NCBI RefSeq assembly: GCF_047511655.1
Contig: NC_133396.1
Coordinates: 130,643,490 to 130,707,489, forward strand
Source: Castor canadensis
Taxonomy: Eukaryota > Chordata > Mammalia > Rodentia > Castoridae
Direction of reading: 5' to 3'
DNA: 64,000 nucleotides
Shown: piece after piece, positions 1-13,900 of the stretch
Layout of the letters: each line of letters begins with the position of its first letter
Numbering within the stretch: the first letter of the stretch is position 1
Made by a program: the position numbers and the translations under genes
The notes under the pieces: generated by a model
The model's database searches: none
The model's input: only the letters and a program-made list of their open reading frames with translations
What the model was told of the DNA's origin: nothing

Positions 1-2933
1 CTTAGCTACCAACTTGCTGTGTGATTTTGGACGAGTCACTTGCTCTGTCTGGGTTTCAGTTTCCTTGCTTGTAAAATGGAGAGGGTGGTAGTAGATGGTC
101 TAAGTCAAATCTTAAAGCACATCTAATCACTGAGGAATCTTGTTAAATGCAGATTCTGAGGAGGCAGGTCTGGGCGGGGCCTGAGGCTGCGCATTTCTAA
201 CAAGTTCTTAGGTGATGTCCACCTTGTGGGTCATCTGAGCAAACTTTAAACAAGTCTCAGGCAAGCCACCTAATCATGATCTTCAAATGCCATCATCTCA
301 TCATCACCTTTCCTCAGTGTGCTGTCTGAAGAACAAATAGGCTGATATGTGTAAGAGCACTTTGCGAGCTGAACAGTCCTGTGCAAACATAGGTCTTTAA
401 AAAAGATCAACGAGAACATGATCAAGACTTGATATGTGACGCCAAAGGACTTGGTTCAAGATCAAGTTCTAGCACCTCTCACCAGCTAAGGACTCCTTAG
501 GCAAGCACTTCATTTCCTGGCACCTGTGGAATGGGGGAATAAACCGACCTCACAGGAGGATCGAATAGGATAAGATCATTAAGAGCAGTGATGGCACAGA
601 AGAACCCATGCACAGAGAACAGTCACCCTCTTTCCTCTTAACCATCAGCCCAGTTGCAGGATGGGAACCAGATGGCAGGAAGCTGAAGCTTCCACCTCAC
701 CTGTTCTCATCTCTCCCATGCTGGGGTTCACCTGCTGGGTTCTAAAATAGTGGAAACTTGGCCTCCATGTTCCCCCTGGGACTCCAGGCTCCTGCACCCT
801 TCTACTGTCCTAGAGGTTGGATCTCCAGTTCCCTCTGACAAAGTCCCCTGTTTGCATTCATGCCTTGCTTGCAGCTGCTAGGGGTTTGCGGACACCAGCT
901 TCAACTATAATCCCCTGGAGTTGAGGTGGGGGAGAAGGGAGACCATTTGGCTCAAGTCAGGGGGAATCTGAATTTCTTTTCCCTTGGGAAACCACCTGCT
1001 GCCGGAAGGTGCTCAGGGTTTGGTGGGAGTGGCAGCCAGTCCTCCCTGGTGGTGGAGTAAGCTTGTGGTATCCCCACAATGCACGGCCTCCACACTCCCT
1101 CCCAGGCTGGACAAGGGGGCTGCTGCCTCCAAGCTGTAGCTTTTCCTTTCCCTGTCCCCTCCCCTAAGCCACTTGAAGGCAAACACTGTGACAGTGGTGT
1201 GCAGCCCTCTGGAAAGAGTTTCAGGTATGGACTCTCTCCCGACTTGTGGCAGTGAAGTCTGGTTATGTCTAAACAGAACAATTACCTTAATTGCTGTTTG
1301 TGCTAATTATACTGTCATCATTGGTCCAATGGTAGAATAGGATTACTCACCTACCTGGTCTTGGAACAGCCGTCTGCTGCAGACTTGAGCCCAAGCGGCT
1401 GGAGAGGGTGAGCCAGAATGTAGCTTGAGGGACCCCAGTGCCCAGTCTGTCTGCAACTCCATAGACCTTGCCTGTACTCTAGGCCGTGGAGACCTCTCAC
1501 TGTGATTAGATATCTTTTACTTTCGAGGTTGAGGATGTGCAGAGTTTACGTAATATACTTAAATGTGCAAAAGAAAAAATAGTAAATTACCTTATCATCA
1601 ATGGTCGTTTCTACTGAACTCACAGGCCCCTTTCTGATGGTTACAGGGAAGCGATAATAGAAAACAAACCAAATTTGCTCATGTGAGGTAACTGGGGTGC
1701 TAATCTGTAACAGTCTCTTTTGGATTCAATCAAAATCATTTGGGTGAGGCATCAGTAAAACATTGAAATGCCCTCTCAGGCTGTTTCTGGCCATCTGAAA
1801 GCAGTTTCCCTGTTCCTGTCCTCTTGTACCAAATGCATGTTTGAGGGAGAATGGGGGTCTGCCCCCCCTCTTTCTTGTTCTTTCTGAGATGAGGGATCAG
1901 GGTGGCTCTCAGGGATCATGACCATCCCCCTTGCTGGCCAGATCTCGCTCCCATCTCAGCGCTCCCTGGCTCTGAAGTTGTCCTGACTGCTGATTGTGAC
2001 AAGAATTCATCCATGCTGGGGTGTGCCACCCTGCAGTCTTCTGATTGCTTTGTCCAGAAATGCCAGCCAGCATTCTCAGCCTCTTTTACAGTTGGGGCAT
2101 GTGGAACCTTCTAGATACTCTGCATGCCTCATAAAGACTTAGGGAATCAGGGGACAAGAGCTCAGGACCATCTCTCTAGGTGCCTCCATCAGTCATTTTG
2201 CTGCCCTGTCCCTTTTGGAATATGGCCCCTAGATTTTCTAAGAGGCTTGTGATTTTCCAGGTTTGTGTCCTGAGAGGCGAGGAGCAAGTCTCCTGCACAA
2301 GGGTCTTTCACCAAACCTCTGGCATTCCCTACAGAAAGGAACCTGATGGTGGAGGGAGAAGGCAGACTACTCATGCCTGAGCCCTTCATCCTCATCCCAG
2401 CCTTTCCTCATGCAGGCCACATTTTCCTCTTCCTGTCAGGTGGGAGCCTCACTACACCATCCCTTTTACATCATTCCTTGGGCAGGCGCCTCCTGGTTTA
2501 GCCTAATCACAGAAGAACTGCAGGGAATGGAAGACAAAACTCTGGATGACATCAGGGGATATTTGAAAATCACCAACTGCATGACACAGAAAACTGAAAA
2601 CAACCTGGACAGAGGAATGAGCTGGGTCTTGGAGCCAGAAGGAGGGCTTATGTCCCCATGCTCCTCCTCCTAACTTTGTCCTTTCTAGGCAGAAGGAGCA
2701 TGCACAAAGGCAGAGATTTGGGAACAGTTTGGGCAATCTGGGACAGAGCTTGGAGAGCTCTCAGATGCCATGCAAAGGAACATGTGTACTGGTACCAGAG
2801 CTACCAAATGTCATGGGACCTTTGGGGTTCCAACTACCTGAGTGACTCCCCTCTCCAATTCACCTGGGTATGGCATCCTGTTTGTGTACTATGTTGACTG
2901 ATACAGAGAACTCCAGTGGGAAAGGTGGGAAAG
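1..2933. other. Intergenic, ancient repeat relics
   Basis: No exon is seen. Bases 1-100 look like a MIR relic (loss-of-function MIR core with gtgtgattttggacgagtca and ttgtaaaatggag). Bases 118-225 resemble a MER5A-type hAT DNA transposon (gcatttctaacaagttctta). The rest is unique sequence; short open frames here lack codon or family support. Confidence 0.5.
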
Positions 2934-2941
2934 AGAATAGA

Positions 2942-2991
<50 letters not shown>

Positions 2992-2996
2992 GAATG
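2934..2996 (+). repeat. (GA)n microsatellite
   Basis: An almost pure GA tract with a few interruptions (gggagag at the start, agacagag near the end). It generates spurious Ser-Leu/Glu-Arg repeat frames on both strands that are not genes. Confidence 0.95.
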
Positions 2997-3717
2997 CAGT
3001 AGAGCCACAGAGAGGAGGCAGATGGAGTGAGCTGGGCTGGCCACTCAGGTAAACTTGTAGCATCCTCATGTTTGTATTCCATGATAACGAACAGTGGACT
3101 GTTTTGAACAAGGGAGGGGCCTGGTCTGTGGGGAATAAAAACAATGACAGCACCTCCACTTACCAGGTGACTCTATACACTTGGCTCTCGTGATGGTGCA
3201 TGGCCTTTCTGGACACCAGCCAGTGTCCACCCTCTTCCCGACGCTTCCTGTGGACACTTCCCTGTGGACAAAACCTCTGTGAGTAATGAATCATGCTGGG
3301 ACCCAGACATGGGAGGACCCTGGTACAAGGGATTCAGACAGCGATGGAAAGAGCCAGAGGGCTGGACAGATCTTTCCCATTGTGACAGCCTCTCATTCTG
3401 GGAACAGCTCTGCACAGTAGCAGGGCAAGCAAAGTGGATCAGATCAGCTCTCTGCTGGCCTTCCTGGAGTCACTGCTGTTGTGACAGCTGTCTAGGCTCC
3501 CAAAACAGCAGCTGCAGAGCAGACAAATGGGAATGGCGCAGGCTCCCAGAAGGCTCAGGTGCAGTCTCTGTCCATGGGAAGCCTCTGGTCATTTCTGCAG
3601 ATGTCACCACCCAGTTTCATGTCACTCCTCAGTCCTCTTTGTCCTTACTTACATTGCTTCGAGATTAGAGAGCATAAGAAACATCTGACAGAACGTCTTT
3701 TGAAAGGCACATTTCAG
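2997..3717. other. Intergenic, nothing recognised
   Basis: Unique sequence between a microsatellite and an ID-type SINE. A 134-codon open frame on the plus strand shows no recognisable family. Confidence 0.4.
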
Positions 3718-3775
3718 GGCAGGGATGGAGCTAAGTGGTAGCACACACAAGGCCTGGCTTCATCCCCAGCACCTT
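3718..3775 (+). mobile_element. ID-type SINE, short
   Basis: Sequence ggatggagctaagtggtagc and catccccagcacc match the tRNA(Ala)-derived ID element head and B-box end. The copy is degenerate and lacks a clear A tail. Confidence 0.6.
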
Positions 3776-3837
3776 CCCTTCCCCATTTCTGGAACACACC
3801 CAGTTCTGGGCTGAGGCTCAGAAATCTGACTTTTAAT

Positions 3838-4375
3838 TCTCTGAATATTTTTTTATTGTGGTAAAATACACATATTATAAAAGTCACCATATTAGTCGTT
3901 TTAAGTGTACGGTTCGTGCATTCAGATTGTTAGGAGGTGTCATCACTATCCATCTCTGAAACTGTTTGCTCATCCTGAACTGGAACTTCCATCTCAGCCT
4001 CCCCAGCTCCTCTTGACAACCACATTCCACTTTCTGTCACCACGATCTGACTGTTCTAGGAACCTCTGATAAGTGGACGCACACAGTGTTTGTTCTTTGG
4101 TCTGGCTGATTTCACTTAGTATAAAATGTCCTCAATGTTCATCCATGTTATAGCTTGTGTTAGAATTTCTTTCCTCTTTAAGGTTGAATAATATTCCAGT
4201 GTGTGTAAATACCACATTTTGTTCATTTATTTGTCCATCAATGAATACTTGGGTTGTTCCCACCTTTTGGTGATTGTGAATAATGCAGCTGTGAGCTTGA
4301 GTACACAAATATCTGGCTAAGTCCCTGTTTTCAATTCTTTTTGGTTCACACCCAGGCCTTTCACTTCTCACTCTG
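3838..4375. mobile_element. Old L1 3'-end relic (L1M-like)
   Basis: The stretch reads like the mammalian L1M 3' end: ttattgtggtaaaatacaca, cacttagtataaaatgtcct, ggttgaataatattccagtg, tttgtccatcaatgaatact, ggtgattgtgaataatgcag. It has no intact frame. Orientation was not settled. Confidence 0.6.
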
Positions 4376-7300
4376 TCACTTTACCCTTTTTACTTGCATT
4401 ATGTACAACACCTTCTCGATTTCTATCTTCCAAGCCCCATAACTTGCTAAACTCTAAGAATTTGCTGACTACTGACTTATTCTAATGAAGGGAGGGCATT
4501 TGCTTTGCCTGTCTTCTCCAGGTGCAAAACTTACATCTATTCTGGAAGGAGAAGATTTCATGAATCATTCCCACCATTTATTACAGACCTACTCTGTTTC
4601 ACATACTTTATACTTCTCTTCCCACTTGAGGCCAAGCTATGTTTTTGGCATAATTTCAGTTTCTCTCACTGTAATTAAAATTCATTTTATCTTGTGTTTT
4701 CCTCAATACACTCCCAGAACGGCTGCTCAAAGTCCTCTATAATTACATTTTAAAAATTCTTTCAGGACTTAGGAAGGTTAATATAGTTCTGGCTTCCAGT
4801 TGCAACATTCAGACATCCGTTCTGTGTGCCTGTGTCCAGCAAAGTACCTGGGAGAATCACCAAGACTAGAGAAGAATGAAATTCAGCCTTGTTTCTAAGG
4901 AGGCCGCAGGCATGAAGGCAAGATTTACAGACATGAGGCAATCCAGAGAACAATACAAGACAGATGTGACTCATCTGCTTTATATCAAAGCAAATAGAGG
5001 GTGTGGACAGAGCTGCTCATGTTAGAATAAGCAATATGAAAAGAAAGAGCACAGCAACTATGAAAACACATGATGAGGGAGGGGACAAGAAGAAAGGAAG
5101 GAATGCAGCGTGAGAAAGACAGGTGAAGAATGTAGTCTGGAAGAAAACCTAAGCTAAAAACAGAAACAAATTGCTTACTAGTGTATCATGTTTTAGAGTC
5201 TGTTAACATGATATGAATTCAAAGAATAGATAATTATAAAACTAAATGAGATGAAAAGAGATAGCAGGTTAGGAAAACAAACTGAGAACTCAATACAAGT
5301 GCATATTCAATATGTGATTTAAAAACAACATACAAGGCCCTAGGTAGGATGGTAGAATGGAAAGGCTTGAAGCTGTCAAAACTGATGCAGAGAGAAAGAG
5401 ACAGAGATTAAAGCAACCAGAGAGAAAACGGGAGGTTTGGAAGATAAAAAAAAATAAAGGTCAGGTAAAATGAGAATAATTACTAGCCCTAAAGGAGAGA
5501 AACACAAATAAAAACAGAAAAGATATTCAGGGATATAAGACAGAAAAATGTCTCCTTAAATAAAGGACTGACTTAGTAGATAAAAGGAGTACATGGCATA
5601 TCAGAATAAAATAGAGGAGGATCAATACAGAGATCCTTAAAACATAGCCTGTTTAAGTTACTGAACTTCGGAGCATAAAGAAATTCTCAAGTGTCCAGGC
5701 AGAAAATTACAAGTCATCACAAGAGGGGGAAACTCAGGTTTGCCTTAGGCTTCTCCACATTTAATGTTAGAAGACAATAAAATAATGTCTCCAAAAACAG
5801 AGTGAAAGAAAGTTAATCCCCAAACACTATGCCAGGTAAGTTATGTTCAGGTCTAAAGGAAAGAGAGTATCAAATGTAACGAGCACATCTTGAAAATGAA
5901 ATCTTGACAATGAAAACCAGCAAGCCCTGAATGATTCCAACTCAGGGACTCGAGAACAGAGAACCCAGCAGAGAAAGGCTGATGCAACATTCAATTGTTG
6001 CAGAGCAGAATAAAAATGCAAAACTTCTAGGAAAATGAAAATCATACAGGCAACAAAAATTGGAAGGTGGGAGAAGGGGTGGTGGGACGAAGTGAGGTAC
6101 TAATCATTTCTTCTTTCACAGTAGGTAGTCAGTGAAACAACCTAAAATAAAAGCATAGTTTTAAAAAATCAAACAGCAGCCTCTTAAAGTGATTTTAAAA
6201 ATAATTTTTCTTATTCATAGAGAGATCTTCTAGGTACAAATATCTCTTGTGGTTAAGAAACATTTATTAGATGTTTAATAATGCTTTTAGCTCTCTTTCC
6301 CCCTATTATATCTATATAAGTTCAAAGATATAATATTTTCATATTTTGATCTCATAATTATAAAATTAGTTATTCATTATCTACTGATCATTCTACCTGT
6401 ATTAATATCTAGAGATAGGTCAGGGCTGACTTTTAGCAAATAGTTACATTGCTTATTTCTAGGTGGTGGGATTTAGGGTGATTTCTTACTTTCCTCTTTG
6501 CAGATTTCTGAGTGGTTTGGATTTTTATAATATCATGTCCCATTTTGACCCAAATTGTCAAAGCCATTACTTAGAAACATTAAAGGAAAGGCTAAAGTGA
6601 GTGTGGCCAAAACTCAGCCCTAAAGCAGAGGGGTGGGTGCCACAGGCTGTGGGAGATTAGTTACCTGACCTCCTCCCAGAGTCCAGTTGACCCTGGGTAG
6701 GGATGGCTGGGATCCAGGGTAAGCTTTTTGGAGAACATGAGGTTTGAGTTGGTCCTTGCCGAATAGACAGGGTTGGGAGTGGGGACACTTCTTTGGCCAT
6801 GCATTTCATGGATTTTCCTCCTTAGCCTTCCTACATCTATGGAGTAGATTAGTATGAGCACCATTTTATGGGCAAGAAACCTGAGACCAGAGAGAGAAAG
6901 TAAGGGAAGAATGTGCTAAACAGAAGCAAAAAGCACAGGCTCTTCTAGGTAGCCTGCGGACTTCAGGGCACAAGGGTGACAAATGGCAGTGTGTGGACCT
7001 GTTCCCTGGGGCAGAAGTTGAGTAGAACTCTGAGGTAGGCACATCGCAGCTGGAGGGAGCAAGGTCCCAGCAAAGGCTCAGAGGTAGGACCTTGTAACTG
7101 AATGTGAGAACATCAGGGGTGACTTCAACACTGGCCCATAATGACAATGAGACTGGACAGGGAAGGGAAGGGAACAATGACTGGTGCCAACCATCAGACA
7201 TGGTGCTCGGTATTCCATGCTACATTCTCTGGCATGGCAGACAGGCTCTGAATAGTGGGGACCAGCTCCCAGCAGCAGGGAGAAGCCCCTAGTTTAGGCT

Positions 7301-10300
7301 ACAGGACTTCCACTGAGGTCCTCATGCCAAGAGAGGAGAGGCCAGGAGGACTAAAGCAGAGGCATTAGGCAAAGGTCATAGTGTTGACAGCACCTACCTG
7401 GACCTGCAGGGCATAGAGACTCAGCTCTCAATTGGGGTCATGCTCTCAGAGATCATAAATGGCTCTCCTATTCCTTTTGCCTCCCCAAAGGTCATTAAGT
7501 CATTAATTATATAGCAAGTGGCAATAAAATGGTCTCAGTCCTCCTCATTCATCTTCCCCAGAGCCCAAGGCTTCAGGACCCGCAACACAAGGGTTCTGTT
7601 TTGAGCCAGCTCCCTGTATCTGGGCTTTGACATCCTGGTGAAACTTTTCACCTTCTGGATATTATAACACAGGAGTCCCAGCCTCAAAGTCCAGCCCTAC
7701 TCCCTACCCACTGGGCGACCTTGATAAAGCCATTCTCAGCACAAATGTCAGGGGATGACTCTAAACCCAGACATGCAGAAGGACCCTGAGTGTGAGAACA
7801 CTGGTCCTGACCATCATTGCCTTGCTTGTGATGTCCATTCCTTCCCTCTCCAGGGACAAAATTCCCAAATCCCACTCCCATCTCCAAGACGCTGAAACCA
7901 CCTCATGGGACAAGCTGGAGGCAAAGAGTCCAAGCTTTGAAGCCCAATAAATTTGATTTGCATTGTGGCTCTGAGCTCACTAGTCATGTGACCCAGTTGA
8001 GCTGGTCAGCCTCTGGGAGCCTCAGTTTCCTCAGATATAAAATGAAGATTGTCCACCCCACATGTCTGTCATGGAGTTTAAACAAGATGGCACAGATAAG
8101 GTATCTAGTGGTCTTTGGCTTCTGTTCCTTTCTTTCTTGCCATTACTTGCTGTTTCTTTCCCACTCCTGACTCTTCTGAGGCTGGATGCGCTGGTGGCCT
8201 TGGGCAGTCTTCCTCGCTGGGCTCAATTCTTCCCCAGCTCTGACAGGCTATGAGTCCAGCCCAACTTCTAGACCTTTGGCATCTGACCCTACCCTAAATT
8301 CAGCTATTTGGGAGGGTGGGACTGGACTACATACTGGACAGTTCCCCAGGATTCCCAGGTGGGAAACTGGCGAGAGACACATATGTAAGATCACTGCTGT
8401 CCAAAAGAAATAAAATTTGAATACATGTGTAATTTTAAATTTTCTAGTGTCTGCATTCAAAAAATGTTTTGAAAAGGGGTGAAATGAATTTTAATAGTAC
8501 ATTTTATTTATATCAATATATCCAAATAATATTTTGATATTAGAATTTCAATATCATATAAAATTATTACAGTATTTTACATCTTTTTCTCCTATGAAGT
8601 ATTTGAAATCTGTGTGGTAGTGGATGGTACAGATTTTCAACACAGAGGAACCAAGAGAATTTAATCATTCATTCAACACTTGTGGAATCCTCTTGCTTAC
8701 CTCCCCCAGGTTCTCTTCAGGAGGCCCCTTGCTTTGGATTCCCTCTCTGGTCCCCAGCCTTCAGCCATGCCCTCACCTTCCTCCCCATCCCTGGATCCTG
8801 GAGCTCTGCTTGTCACATTCAAGGGCAGCTCTAGGCTAAACAATGGCAGCAAACCCAATCATGGGTCCCCTTCCCACCAACTCTGTGCTCAACAGAGTTG
8901 AATGAAAGGAAGAAGAGGGAAACAGACAAGGCCCCTCTGGATTTGGGGACACAGGAACTTGCCCAAGTACCCTATTTAACTTCATTCAGCACATATGTAT
9001 GATGCCAGCCCAGTGGCGGGTCTTGGCAGGAATGACAGGAAGGTGAGACAAGCCCTGGTCTCACAAACTTCCATTTCAGAGAAAACCGATTTGCTCATCT
9101 CTCACAAGACTTCACATGAGTCTGGAAGAAGAGTTCCTTAGCACCCTGTTTTTCCCTCCCAGGAACCCTGAAACACAGAGCACATAAAAAGTGGAGCTAC
9201 TCCTGTAGCATAGGGCATGAGGAACCCAGACTCCACTCACTAGGACCAACCTTCTCCCTTGGCCCCCAGTAGCTCTTTGTGACCCAGTAAGATCCTTGGG
9301 TTCCACTCAGGAAACCCAGCCACCTGCCATTCATGGTGACACCAAATCTTTGCCAAACTGGACACCATCCCCTGCCACCTTCAGGATCAGCTAGGGAGCT
9401 GGTCTGTCTGGCCAAAGACTTTGGAAGGAAGGGAAATTCCCACGTTCTGCTGCCCTAAGGATGAGAAAACACAACATTCAGGCCTCCTGGTGACAACAGT
9501 CTTTGAACACAGGCTACCCCCATCTTGCCATGAAGCAGACTCCCTACTTCATGTCTGGCATGCCTGCTGAGTGACTGTCTGATGATGTAAATCTCCCAAT
9601 GCAACAATGACGCCCATCTGGACCAGGTTTCTCCCACCCTGCAGGACTCCTCATGGTGACCTGACATTCCTGGGGGAGTAGGGTTTCTGCCATGAGCAAT
9701 TGCATCATCCTGGGTAGTTTCCCTTCCATTCTCTAAGCTGACTTCCTCATCTGTAAAATGGGGTGGGATCTCCTGCTTGACGATGGTCGTGAGAACTAAC
9801 AAGTTCATGATATAAAGACTTATGCACCAGCATGAGTAAGTGCTCACTCCATAGTTGCTCACTCCTCCCCTCCTTTACTGCCCTTCGAGGAACACCATGG
9901 CCCCTGGCCACAGTAAAGGGGTGATCCAAAGTATGTGTCATGGAACCCAAGGATCTCTCTAGAGTCACTTAGGGACAGGGGAAGAGGGTTGCTCCTAGTG
10001 GGTGAGCTTTGGGCTCCTCACGCCCAATTCCACTTGAGTGGCTCACTTTCATCTTCTCCTATGTATTGGGGTTCCAAATATCATTTAAAAAGAAAATTTT
10101 GTGTTCCCAAAGATTGAAGTCACTTTTTTCTAACTTCATTTTATGTTTGGAGAAAGAAGCCTTGATCAAGATCATGGTGAGAATGATGCAGGAGCCTAAC
10201 AATGAAACCAAAGGTGGCTAGCTACAGCCCAGGAAGAGGAGCTGCTCATACATGGGGCTCAGAGTCACAGCTTCCCTGGGCAGTGCTCAGCCTCAGCTGT

Positions 10301-10900
10301 CAACACATGGCACAGGCAGGGCATTGGGCCCTCTGCCTTCCTGGATTCTGTGGGCCCAGGGAGTTGTCGTAGCCTGGAGAGAGGGGAAGCAATGAGCACA
10401 GGTGGACCTCAGAGTGAGGAAGTGTAGAGACCATGAGGAGTGGATCCAGCTTGCACCCTAGGAGCTCAGTGCAGTGGTCCCAAGCCTGGGCACTCAGAGA
10501 TCCCTCCAGGAGGGACCCCTTGTATAAGGAAGGAAAGTTAGTTAAAGTAAACCTTTCCACATACAACCTCTGGAGCCGGGTATTGGAGGGACACAAAGGT
10601 GGTCATGATACCAGTTACTATATACAGGGAGGGGCCTGATGGGAATATGCTGTAGCTTGGTTTTCGTAGTTAAAAAAACTCATCAAAACGTACACTTAAG
10701 GCAGGTGCATTTTACTGTACACTGAATATACCTGAATAGCTTAAAAATCATCAGAGGGATATTATGGAAGGGGGCCACCAGACAGGTATGTGCCTCCTTT
10801 ACAAAGGCCTGAGGACAGAGCACAGCATGGAGCAATGGGTGTGACTCCCTTTCCTTGCTGGAGCCCTGGGAGTGACAAGATGGATATTCTGTCCAGCAGC
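4376..10900. other. Intergenic, AT-rich then unique sequence
   Basis: 4.4-6.6 kb is A-rich on the plus strand and may be further decayed L1, but no segment could be assigned. 6.6-10.9 kb is mostly unique; 7.93-8.06 kb looks like a MIR relic (gtgacccagttgagctggtc, cctcagtttcctcagatata). No gene was recognised on either strand. Confidence 0.4.
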
Positions 10901-13900
10901 CAAGGCCAGACCCACCCCTGTGTATGCACATTTTTACTAGAATCTGCCTTCTGCCCAGGCCTCACTCCAGTTGGGAGGCCACACCAAGACCTGTACCCTG
11001 GGTGAGTCCAGTCTAAGTCACTCCTGTCCCTTTCAGTCCTCAGCTCCACCCTTAGGGAAGCTGGGAGGGCTCCCCATGTTGCAGGAGGAAGATCTGTCTT
11101 CTGCAGTTTTATTTTCTAACACTCCACCGACTTGCCTCCCTTCCCAACAGGGACGGAGCCTGGGTCTGCTATGCTCTGTGGAAGTTGGGGGCAGTGACAG
11201 GCCACTTGCAGAGAGGGGCTCCAGGGAGTGCTCGGGGAGCTGTGGCTGCCTCAGATGACAGGGTGTGCTTGCCAGCGGCTTGGGGAGGCCCGCTGGGAGC
11301 CGTGGCTCATCGCTTGGGAAAGCCAGGTGCAAGCGCGGACAGCTCCCCTGACGCAGGCAGGGTGGGGTGGAGGGTGGGGGGAGCTGCTGCTGCTGCTGCC
11401 AGTGGCTCTCATTTGCTGGGGTTGCCATGCCAGCCCCTACAGGGGAGCCTGCCCCAGCCAGGGGAGGGAGATTCCCTACAGCCTGTGCCCCATGCACCAG
11501 GTGCCTTTTCCCTGAGGGTCTAGGCTCTGATGGACATTGGCCTGTCCTACTGCTGAAGAAAAGGCAGTGCTTCCTGGCTCTTCTCAGATAACACCTTCCA
11601 GGGGGAGGCCAAGCCTGAGAGAGTGGGGGTCCACTAGACACAGCCCCCAAGTCTCACCTCTCTTGCCTAGGTCCTCTCTGGGCCAAACCCATCCTCTGCC
11701 CTCCCTAACCTCTCATAACTGCCTTGTGGCATGACTGGCCCCTGCCATCTGCCCCCTGCTGAGCTGTCTTGGTAACAATGGGGAGCTCAACCTTCCCAGA
11801 TCCTGGAGGGAGGCTGAGAGTCAGGCACCACTGACCCCATGAACACCAGAGAAGGAACAGAGGGGTCCAGGGGAGTCGCCAGCTTGAGAGCTGCTTAGGA
11901 AGCAGGCAAGTGGCTCCAACAATCCAGGATGAACAAGATGGACCAAACACACAACGCTCAGGAAGAAGCCTAAAAACATACAGCTCAGCACACTGGGGGC
12001 CTTTCCTCTCCCCAGCAGCAAGGAGCAGCAAAACAAGAAATAGGGAAAGGAATGTGACAGGGCTTCCAAGGGTGATCTTGGTGTGTATAGTGCCCTGCCA
12101 TAACCCTGACCCTGCTGCAGCCCTACTTCTGCCTCTGTCTCTACACCTCACCAATGCCCACTTCACTCTAGTTTTGGGGCTGGAAGTGGGATGGATTAGC
12201 AAAGGCTGACATCAGAGATTGGACAGGATAACAGGGGGCACTCAGTGCTACCCAGCGACTCCCAGAGTCCAGTACCCTGAGGATGGGGAACTGCTCCTCG
12301 GCAAGGACCTCAGACACAGCTCAGGCATGGTGGGCTCCTGTGTGTGCTGTGGGGGTGTCCATAAGACTTCATGACTGGAGGAGAGCCCCCACCCCTGTTG
12401 CTGTTCCTGGGGACAGAAGGAGGAAGGGAGAGGGCAGAGGTACAGGGTACAGGGCTGAGTTCCCTGGGAAGGGGGATGTCCACACAGGGAGGAGAGCTCT
12501 ACAGAGAACTATCAGTGGGTGGAAGTGCAGGCTGGAAAGGCTGGAAGAGTCTGGGATTTTGTTGGGGTGGGTAAGGGGAAGGTGGAGTGGCAGGCCTAGT
12601 CTGAGGGCCTGAGGAGACCACCCATAGCAGGGAGCAGCTCTGCTCTACAGTCTCCAGCCTGGCTGCTCCACACGCAGTGCCTGCAGGCAACTTTGGAGGA
12701 ACGCTCCTTTCCCCTCCCTTAGAGCCCCACCCTTGCCAGTCTGTGCCCCACATCTCAGGCACCTCACCCAGGACATTCTGTCCTAGGAGTGTGACAGAGT
12801 TGTCAGCAGCTAGGCCGCACCCCTGAGGTGACTCTCCTCCCTCTGACCAGCCCTGCCAGCTCCCCTCAGTCGAGGTGGGCAAGGGTAGAGGAAAAGAGCC
12901 CCGGTTCCATCTACCAATGAGGATGTCTTGCCTGGAAGCCCAATGCCAGCTCCTCCTAGCCCGAGCACCTGGTTAGCTCTGGTCTTGGTTTTCTTTGGCT
13001 CCAGCCCTGTCCAGGGCCACCTTCCGTCTGAGCTGAGGTCCTGAGGGAGTCCCACTCTGACTGTGCCCTAGACTTCCCTCCTTAACCCTCAGAGAGACTC
13101 CCAGCTTTGTCCCAGAGCAAAAGAGAGGAGGGCCTGATATGGCCTCTGCTCTACCCCGAGTCCCTAATGTCCAGCAAGGGTGGGGAGGATGAAGCCTGTG
13201 ATCTGCCCAGTATCTGGGAGGGAGGGAAACAGAAAGAGGTGCTGCAGAGGAAAGGTACAGGGCCAGGTAGCCCGGGGAGCACAGGAGGAGGAAGGTGGCA
13301 GCAAACTGGGTCCCAGATAGGACCCTACAGCTCCTCCATCACGAATATCTGGACCTCCCAGGACCTTGCCCAAGGCCCTCCACTTTGAAGGCCCTGTCAC
13401 CCACAGCCTGAGCCCTAACCTCCAGAAGACCCCAGGCTGAGAGTATACTCAGGCAGAGAAAAGTGAAGGCAGTGGAGGAGGGGCTAGGGAAGGAGAGCTC
13501 TATATCCCAGGCCAGGTACAGGCTCCCAGGACCAGCATGCAGTCTGCAGAGAGACCTGCAAAGAGAAGGGGAGGGGCAGCTTGCTGGTACCCACAACTGT
13601 CAAGCCCCCAGTTTCCACCCCTCCCCGTTACCTTGTCCCCAGACTGTCTCATGTTTTCAAAGGGTCCATTTTCTTTTCTCTGCCACCCGGGGTGACAGGG
13701 CTTCTCCAGCTCCACTGCAAGGCCTATGGCACCATCTGGTGGCTTGTCTGGGATGGCATGCTGGCAGCCATCAGGGACTTGGAGGAGGGGATCTATAGCT
13801 CAGGGTCCTCTGGCTCCCCCCCGCCCTGCTGCTCCTCCTTGGATACCTGGACCTTGTATTGTTAGTTCCCTGTTCTGGCCACTGTCAACCTGCTCCAGTC

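Noticed and set aside
2834-3159. Open frames full of Ser-Leu or Glu-Arg repeats
   Set aside because: They come from the (GA)n microsatellite read in several frames; no splice sites or family support.
11033-11650. 205-codon minus-strand open frame
   Set aside because: Overlaps rival open frames on the plus strand, has Pro/Ser/Leu composition expected of GC-rich non-coding DNA, and matches no family I know.
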